From NCBI GenBank assembly GCA_963724385.1, contig CAVRUJ010000001.1:186001-250000 (forward strand): a DNA stretch of 64,000 nt, read 5' to 3'. Positions 59,131 to 64,000 of this stretch are shown piece by piece. The stretch's first letter is position 1. Each line of letters opens with the position of its first letter. This DNA comes from DASXQK01 sp963724385. GTDB taxonomy: Bacteria; Pseudomonadota; Alphaproteobacteria; Dongiales; Dongiaceae. A program made the translations under genes and the position numbers. The notes below the pieces were generated by a model. The model saw only the letters and a list, made by a program, of their open reading frames with translations. It had not been told where the DNA came from and ran no database searches.

Positions 59131-61189
59131 CCCGGCACCCCAGCCGCAGGCGCGCGCCGAACGGCCGGTGGCAAGCGCGGGCAAGCCCGATGCGCTGGTC
59201 GTCTTCATGCCGTCGGGCCGGCGCGGACGCTTCGCCATCGGCACGCCCCTGCTGCAGGCGGCGCGAAGCCTCGGCGTCGACATCGATTCGGTCTGCGGCG
59301 GACGCGGCATCTGCGGGCGCTGCCAGGTCGAGGTCTCGGAAGGCGAGTTCGCCAAGCTCGGCGTGACCTCCAGGGCCGAGCATCTCTCGGGCTTCGGCGC
59401 CATCGAGCAACGCTACGCCGACCGGCGCGGTCTCCAGGCCGGCCGGCGCCTCTCCTGCTCGACCCTGCTGTTCGGCGATGCCGTCATCGACGTGCCGCCG
59501 GAAAGCCAGGTCCACAAACAGGTCGTGCGCAAACGGGCCGAGATGCGGGCGATCGAGATCGATCCCGTGGTGCGCCTGCATTACGTCGAAGTGGCCGAGC
59601 CGGACATGCATGACCCGGCCGGCGATCTGCAGCGCCTGGAGAAGGCGCTGCGCGAGCAATGGGGCCTGAAAGGCCTCGATACCGACCTGCGCGTCATCCA
59701 GGGCCTGCAGAAGGCGCTGCGCAAGGGCGAGTGGAAGGTGACGGTCGCGGTCCATCAGGGCAGGCAGATCACCGCCGTCTGGCCCGGCTTCCACGACAAG
59801 ATCTTCGGGCTCGCCTTCGACATCGGCTCGACCACCATCGCCGGGCATCTCTGCGACCTGGCGAGCGGCGAGGTCGTCGCATCGGCCGGGCTGATGAATC
59901 CCCAGATCCGGTTCGGCGAGGACCTGATGAGCCGGGTCAGCTACGTGATGATGAACCCGGGCGGCGACGCGGAAATGACCAAGGCCGTGCGCGAGGCCTT
60001 GAATCAGCTCGTGGGCAGCGTGTGCAAGGAGGCGGGCCTCGGCCCGCGCGACATCCTGGAGGTCACCTTTGTCGGCAATCCGATCATGCATCATCTGTTC
60101 CTGGGCATCGATCCGACCGAGCTGGGCGGCGCGCCTTTCGCGCTGGCGACCGACGGGCCGATCGCCATCTGGGCCTCGGAGGTCGACCTCAGGATCCACC
60201 CCAATGCCCGGATCTATGTGCTGCCCTGCATCGCCGGCCATGTCGGCGCCGACACCGCCGGCGTCATCCTGTCGGAGGCCCCGCACCAGGCGGACGAGGT
60301 GACGCTCATCGTCGATGTCGGCACCAACGCGGAGATCGTGCTGGGCAACCGGCATAGGCTGCTCGCGGCCTCGAGCCCGACCGGTCCCGCCTTCGAAGGG
60401 GCGCAGATTTCCTGCGGCCAGCGCGCCGCACCCGGCGCCATCGAGCGGGTGCGCATCGATCCCGAGACGCTCGAGCCGCGCTTCAAGGTGATCGGCAGCG
60501 ACAAATGGTCGAACGAGCCGGGATTCGCCGAGACGATCGAAACCATCGGCATCACCGGCGTCTGCGGCTCGGGCATCATCGAGGCGCTTGCCGAGATGTT
60601 CCTTGCCGGCATCATCACCGAGGACGGCATCATCGACGGCGCGCTCGCCGCGCGCAGCCCACGCATCCAGCCCGAGGGCCGCACCTTTTCCTATTTGCTG
60701 CATCAAGGGCCGCCGGTGCTGCGCATCACCCAGAACAACGTCAGGGCGATCCAGCTCGCCAAGGCCGCCCTCTATGCCGGGGCCCGGCTGCTCATGGACC
60801 ATTTCGGCGTGGACCAGGTGGACCGGATCACCCTGGCCGGGGCCTTCGGCAGCCATATCGACGTGAAATACGCGATGATCCTGGGGATGATTCCGGATTG
60901 CGACCTGGCCAAGGTCGGTTCGGCCGGGAACGCAGCAGGAACGGGCGCCCGAATCGCCCTTCTCAACATGAAATCCCGGGAAGAGATCGCCCGGGTCGTG
61001 AAGCAGGTGGAGAAGGTGGAGACGGCCGTCGAGCCCAAATTCCAGGAACATTTCGTGGAAGCGATGGCAATTCCGCATAAAACCCGGCCCTACCCCCATC
61101 TTTCGGCCGTTGTCCGCTTGCCAGCCCCCAAGCAGTTGTTGCAGGCTGGTGAAGAGGGGGGTCCGCGCCGGCGGCGGCGGCGCAGCTGA
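59096..61189 (+). CDS. RACo/RamA-like corrinoid-activating ASKHA protein with N-terminal [2Fe-2S]
   Basis: About 697 residues; GTG at 59096 chosen because AGGAAGG lies 5 bases upstream (GTG 59090 is an alternative). N-terminal ferredoxin-like domain: SVCGGRGICGRCQV (C67, C73, C76) and LSCSTLL (C121). Then a linker and the ASKHA domain: AFDIGSTTIAGHL, FVGNPIMHHLFLG, DVGTNAEIVLGN, GVCGSGIIEALAEMF and AGAFGSHIDVKYA. It uses ATP and electrons from its cluster to reduce inactive Co(II) to Co(I), rescuing corrinoid protein after accidental oxidation. Confidence 0.92.
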   Translation: MADGKAGAGVPDPAPQPQARAERPVASAGKPDALVVFMPSGRRGRFAIGTPLLQAARSLGVDIDSVCGGRGICGRCQVEVSEGEFAKLGVTSRAEHLSGFGAIEQRYADRRGLQAGRRLSCSTLLFGDAVIDVPPESQVHKQVVRKRAEMRAIEIDPVVRLHYVEVAEPDMHDPAGDLQRLEKALREQWGLKGLDTDLRVIQGLQKALRKGEWKVTVAVHQGRQITAVWPGFHDKIFGLAFDIGSTTIAGHLCDLASGEVVASAGLMNPQIRFGEDLMSRVSYVMMNPGGDAEMTKAVREALNQLVGSVCKEAGLGPRDILEVTFVGNPIMHHLFLGIDPTELGGAPFALATDGPIAIWASEVDLRIHPNARIYVLPCIAGHVGADTAGVILSEAPHQADEVTLIVDVGTNAEIVLGNRHRLLAASSPTGPAFEGAQISCGQRAAPGAIERVRIDPETLEPRFKVIGSDKWSNEPGFAETIETIGITGVCGSGIIEALAEMFLAGIITEDGIIDGALAARSPRIQPEGRTFSYLLHQGPPVLRITQNNVRAIQLAKAALYAGARLLMDHFGVDQVDRITLAGAFGSHIDVKYAMILGMIPDCDLAKVGSAGNAAGTGARIALLNMKSREEIARVVKQVEKVETAVEPKFQEHFVEAMAIPHKTRPYPHLSAVVRLPAPKQLLQAGEEGGPRRRRRRS

Positions 61190-61213
61190 CCGCCCCCCTA
61201 GCTGGGGGCAACC

Positions 61214-61795
61214 ATGGCGAAATCGGCTAAGAAGGCCGCGCCAAAGACGGCCAAGCGGAATAAAACGGGAACTAAGAAGGTTTCGCCGGTCAAGAAGGCT
61301 GCGCCTCGGCGGCAGCCGGCGGCGACACTCCGGCCGAGCGCCGCGCGCAAGCCGGCCCGGTCAAGCGCCAAGGCCCCGGCGGCATCGGCCAAGCTGGCGG
61401 CAGTGCGAGCCTTGTTCGAGGCCCAGCGCCGCCATGACCTGCCGGCGGTGCTCGCCTGCTTCGGGCCTGAGCCGATGCTGGAATCCGCCGGCGGTCCGCG
61501 GCATGTGGGCGTCGAGCGGGTCAGCCAGATCTTCAGCGACCTTTTGAGAGCCTTCCCCGACCTTCAGCTCCAGGTCGTGGCCGAACATGAATCGCCGCAG
61601 AACGTCATCGTCGAATACATCATGCAAGGCACCCATCGCCAGCAGTGGCTCGGCATGGCGCCGCGCGGGCGCACTCTCAACCTTCCGGTCTGTGCCGTGT
61701 TCTCGTTCGACAAGCGCGGCCAGCTCGCCTCGCAGCGAACCTACCTCGACCGGAATCTGGCGATCGTGCAGCTGACCAGCGGGCTGTTGCGATAG
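61214..61795 (+). CDS. SnoaL-like domain with a histone-H1-like N-terminal tail
   Basis: A 193-residue protein. Residues 1-60 are almost purely Lys, Ala, Arg and Pro (AKSAKKAAPKTAKRNKTGTK and similar), as in bacterial histone-H1-like proteins. The remainder is a cone-shaped SnoaL/NTF2-like domain: ALFEAQRRHDLPAVLACFGPEPMLESAGG, QIFSDLLRAFPDLQLQVVAEHESPQNVIVEYIMQGTH, VFSFDKRGQL. This fold binds small ligands or acts as a polyketide cyclase. The basic tail would hold it to DNA or RNA; the fusion is unusual. Confidence 0.75.
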   Translation: MAKSAKKAAPKTAKRNKTGTKKVSPVKKAAPRRQPAATLRPSAARKPARSSAKAPAASAKLAAVRALFEAQRRHDLPAVLACFGPEPMLESAGGPRHVGVERVSQIFSDLLRAFPDLQLQVVAEHESPQNVIVEYIMQGTHRQQWLGMAPRGRTLNLPVCAVFSFDKRGQLASQRTYLDRNLAIVQLTSGLLR

Positions 61796-61872
61796 CCCGC
61801 GGCGCGTAAGGTCTCTTTGCCGCGAGCGCTTGCCCGCGGAGCCGGCGAAGTTCCGAGTTGAGACGCTGGGGC

Positions 61873-62277
61873 TTAGCCCACGGCGAGCGCGCGCTCCGGT
61901 TCCGGCAGTTCCATGCCCCACATCTTCTCGAGATTGTAGAGAGAGCGGATCTCGGGGCGGAACAGGTGGACGACGATGTCGCCGCCGTCGATGAGCAGCC
62001 AGTCTCCCGCCGCCGCGCCCTCGACCCCGGCGCTCTGCACGCCCGAGGCCTTGAGCTTCACCATGAGATGGTCGGCCATGGCGCCGAGCTGCCGCGCGGA
62101 GCGGCCGCTGGCGATGACCATGAAGTCGGCGATGGAGGATTTGCGGCTGAGGTCGATGGCGACCACATTTTCGGCCTTGTCGTCTTCGAGGGATTTTGAG
62201 ACCAGGCCGAGGAGCTTCTTCGATGCGGCCGGCGCCTTGGACGGGCCGGCCTTGGCTTTGCGTGCTATGGCGATCAC
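61873..62277 (-). CDS. rsfS: Ribosomal silencing factor RsfS (Iojap)
   Basis: A 134-residue protein of the Iojap/RsfS family, which binds ribosomal protein L14 and blocks subunit joining in nutrient-poor conditions. LVSKSLEDDKAENVVAIDLSRKSSIADFMVIASGRSARQ and GDWLLIDGGDIVVHLFRPEIRSLYNLEKMWG are hallmark segments. A GTG start overlaps the stop of nadD (GTGA), a conserved pair in alphaproteobacteria. Confidence 0.95.
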   Translation of the reverse strand: MIAIARKAKAGPSKAPAASKKLLGLVSKSLEDDKAENVVAIDLSRKSSIADFMVIASGRSARQLGAMADHLMVKLKASGVQSAGVEGAAAGDWLLIDGGDIVVHLFRPEIRSLYNLEKMWGMELPEPERALAVG

Positions 62278-62867
62278 CCTTTCACTGTTGTTGCTCTTGT
62301 CCGGCCGTGTCGGATCTCGGTGGCCGAGGTCCGGTTCAGCCGGCTATGCACGAACAGCCAGGCAGGCGGGTCGGCCTTCGCCAGGCCTCGCCCCGCAGCC
62401 TCCTTCAATCGGTGCCGGGCGAAGCGCCGCGCTGCCTTGGCGGCCAGTGCAGGAAAACAATAGGAAGGGCGGGCGAAAACCGCAATGGGAAGGAGGTGAA
62501 AGATTTGTTGCCAGCTTCGCCAGGCGTCGATCTGCCACAGGTTGTCGGCGCCCATGAGCCAGACGAAGCGGGCGTGGCGATAGCGCCTGAGGAGCAGGCG
62601 CAGGGTCTCGGCCGTGTAGCGGGTGCCGAGCCGCGCTTCGATGTCGGTCACCTTGATGCGCCGGTCCTTCGCGGCCGCGGCCCGCGCCTTCGCAAGGCGC
62701 TCGGCGAAGGGCGCCATGCCGGCCACCGGCTTCAGCGGGTTCTGGGGGCTCACCACCCACCAGACCTCGTCCAGGCCCAGGCGCTGGATGGCAGCCCGCG
62801 AAATGTCGAGATGCCCGCCATGGGCCGGATTGAAGGAGCCGCCGAGTATGCCGATGTGCCGCGCCAT
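62274..62867 (-). CDS. nadD: Nicotinate-nucleotide adenylyltransferase NadD
   Basis: A 197-residue nucleotidyltransferase of NAD synthesis. The N-terminal GILGGSFNPAHGGHLDISRAA has the (H/T)xGH motif, WVVSPQNPLK is the substrate loop, and RTSATEIR is a variant of the usual ISSTxIR. The ATG at 62867 is preferred; an upstream ATG adds 25 low-complexity residues. It is downstream of proA in the same direction. Confidence 0.93.
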   Translation of the reverse strand: MARHIGILGGSFNPAHGGHLDISRAAIQRLGLDEVWWVVSPQNPLKPVAGMAPFAERLAKARAAAAKDRRIKVTDIEARLGTRYTAETLRLLLRRYRHARFVWLMGADNLWQIDAWRSWQQIFHLLPIAVFARPSYCFPALAAKAARRFARHRLKEAAGRGLAKADPPAWLFVHSRLNRTSATEIRHGRTRATTVKG

Positions 62868-62974
62868 GCCGCCTTTGCCACCCTCGCTTGGTGGCGGCAG
62901 TATAGCGGTCCCGGAGGGGCGGATGACCTGGCTCATCGACGTGCCGGACCAGCGCCATCTAGCGGCGATTTCGG

Positions 62975-64000
62975 CTAAGGCCTGATCTGGCCGGTGCCGC
63001 GGACGATGTACTTGTAGCTGGTGAGCTGCTCGGCGCCGACCGGCCCGCGGGCGTGGAGCTTGCCGGTGGCGATCCCGATCTCCGCCCCCATGCCGAACTC
63101 GCCGCCGTCGGCGAACTGGGTCGAGGCGTTGACCAGCACGATGGCCGCGTCCACCTCGGCGAGGAAACGCTCGGCCACGGCCTTGTCCTCGGCTATGACG
63201 GCTTCGGTGTGGCGCGAGCCGTGGCGGGCGATATGAGCGAGCGCGCCCTCGACGCCGTCTACCAATGCCACCGCCAGGATGGCATCGAGATATTCGGTGT
63301 CCCAATCGGCCGCGGTCGCGCGGCCGATGCGCGGATCGACCGCGCGGGCCGCGTCGTCGCCGCGCAGCTCGCAGCCGGCGGCCAGCAGGTCGTCGACGAT
63401 GCCGGGCAGGAGCCTCGCGGCGCCGGCGCGATCCAGGAGCAAGGTCTCGGTCGCGCCGCAGACGCCGGTGCGGCGCATCTTGGCGTTCAGCACGATCCGC
63501 CGGGCCGCTGCCGGATCGGCGCTGCTGTCGACATAGGTGTGACAGAGCCCGTCCAGATGGGCGAGCACGGGGATGCGGCTTTCCCGCTGCACCCGCTCGA
63601 TGAGGCCGCGCCCGCCGCGCGGCACGATGACGTCGACCAGATCGCTCATGCCGAGAAGAATCCCGACCGCGCGGCGATCGCTGGTCGGCAGGCGCTGGAC
63701 CGATGCTTCGGGCAGCCCGGCCCGGCGAAGGGCCGCGGTGAAGCAGTCGAGGATGGCGGCCGAGGAGTGCTTGCTTTCCGATCCGCCGCGCAGGATCGAG
63801 GCGTTGCCGGCGCGCAGGCAGAGCGCGGCGGCATCGGCGGTCACGTTCGGGCGGGACTCATAGATGATGCCGATGACGCCCAGCGGCACGCTCACCCGAG
63901 CGATGCGAAGCCCGTTGGGTCGGGTCCATTCCGCCAGGGTCCGGCCCAGGGGATCGGGCAGGGCGGCCACGGTCTCGACCGCCGCGGCCATCGCCTCGAC
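62975..64000 (-). CDS. proA: Gamma-glutamyl phosphate reductase ProA, 5' end missing
   Basis: The C-terminal 340 residues or so of an enzyme normally about 420 residues long; the start lies beyond the right edge. VPLGVIGIIYESRPNVTADAAALC, SSAAILDCF, VDVIVPRGGRGLIERV, LDGLCHTYVD and MRRTGVCGATETLLLD (catalytic Cys) are ProA signatures. It reduces gamma-glutamyl phosphate in proline synthesis. The order proA-nadD-rsfS is widely conserved in alphaproteobacteria. Confidence 0.95.
   Translation of the reverse strand, partial: VEAMAAAVETVAALPDPLGRTLAEWTRPNGLRIARVSVPLGVIGIIYESRPNVTADAAALCLRAGNASILRGGSESKHSSAAILDCFTAALRRAGLPEASVQRLPTSDRRAVGILLGMSDLVDVIVPRGGRGLIERVQRESRIPVLAHLDGLCHTYVDSSADPAAARRIVLNAKMRRTGVCGATETLLLDRAGAARLLPGIVDDLLAAGCELRGDDAARAVDPRIGRATAADWDTEYLDAILAVALVDGVEGALAHIARHGSRHTEAVIAEDKAVAERFLAEVDAAIVLVNASTQFADGGEFGMGAEIGIATGKLHARGPVGAEQLTSYKYIVRGTGQIRP

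Overview
The window is a GC-rich stretch of an alphaproteobacterial chromosome, probably from the Rhodospirillales or a relative. That placement is inferred from gene content: a RegB/RegA (ActS/ActR) redox pair, a ProA-NadD-RsfS run at the right edge, GlnD, a HutC-type operator at hutH, and a UXS/WcaJ polysaccharide pair. No rRNA, tRNA or CRISPR was seen. Gene density is high, with many ATGA and GTGA stop/start overlaps, so most units are tightly coupled operons.

Layout. 1-5.4 kb: end of an aminotransferase, a lipoprotein, glnD and a ChaC-like cyclotransferase. 5.5-9.8 kb: a minus-strand operon of an ECF sigma factor, a small membrane protein, a Spy/CpxP-like protein, and DUF1800 and DUF1501 secreted proteins; DUF1501 carries a frameshift. 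9.9-18.6 kb: a duplicated glutamine-synthetase-like/DUF393 pair. One copy is split and decayed by an AT-richer island (about 10.4-16.7 kb) of unrecognised exported proteins, lipoproteins and an IS5-type transposase remnant. 18.7-31.1 kb: amine and amino-acid catabolism (two class III aminotransferases, glutamine-synthetase-like ligases, N-formylglutamate amidohydrolase, isochorismatase-type hydrolase, TetR), plus a 2-hydroxyacid dehydrogenase, a diguanylate cyclase and two polysaccharide genes. 31.2-41.1 kb: RegA/RegB, a YcaQ-type glycosylase, cobT/cobS/phosphatase, SYLF, SCO, YcgN, Ada-like and YgjP-like genes. 41.1-48.2 kb: a corrinoid protein, hutH with a HutC-like operator, an agmatinase-like ureohydrolase and a 1167-residue fused NfnAB-like flavin/iron-sulfur oxidoreductase. 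48.3-54.7 kb: a CmcJ/NvfI-like protein, a PEP mutase/isocitrate lyase-like enzyme, two tandem 402-residue PaaK-like ligases and a GMC oxidoreductase with its small subunit. 54.9-61.2 kb: a seven-gene one-carbon operon. 61.2-64 kb: a SnoaL-like protein with a histone-like tail, rsfS, nadD and partial proA.

The most interesting system is the operon at 54.9-61.2 kb. It encodes DUF1638, a PF13769-type protein, two MetF paralogues around a MetV-like protein, a methyl-THF:corrinoid methyltransferase and a RACo/RamA-like corrinoid activator. With the separate corrinoid protein at 41.1 kb and the Nfn-like fusion at 44.7 kb, it looks like a corrinoid demethylation route feeding methyl groups into tetrahydrofolate. 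The substrate-specific methyltransferase is not in the window. A TGCGAC-N7-GTCGCA dyad before the operon resembles a RegA/PrrA site, and cobT/cobS supply cobamide assembly steps.

A second signal is a family of composite hairpins (1701-1808, 31110-31222, 41980-42092). Their stem sequences differ while an asymmetric GAT-TCA-CG / CGATC bulge stays fixed. The two long copies share a 50-13-50 layout.
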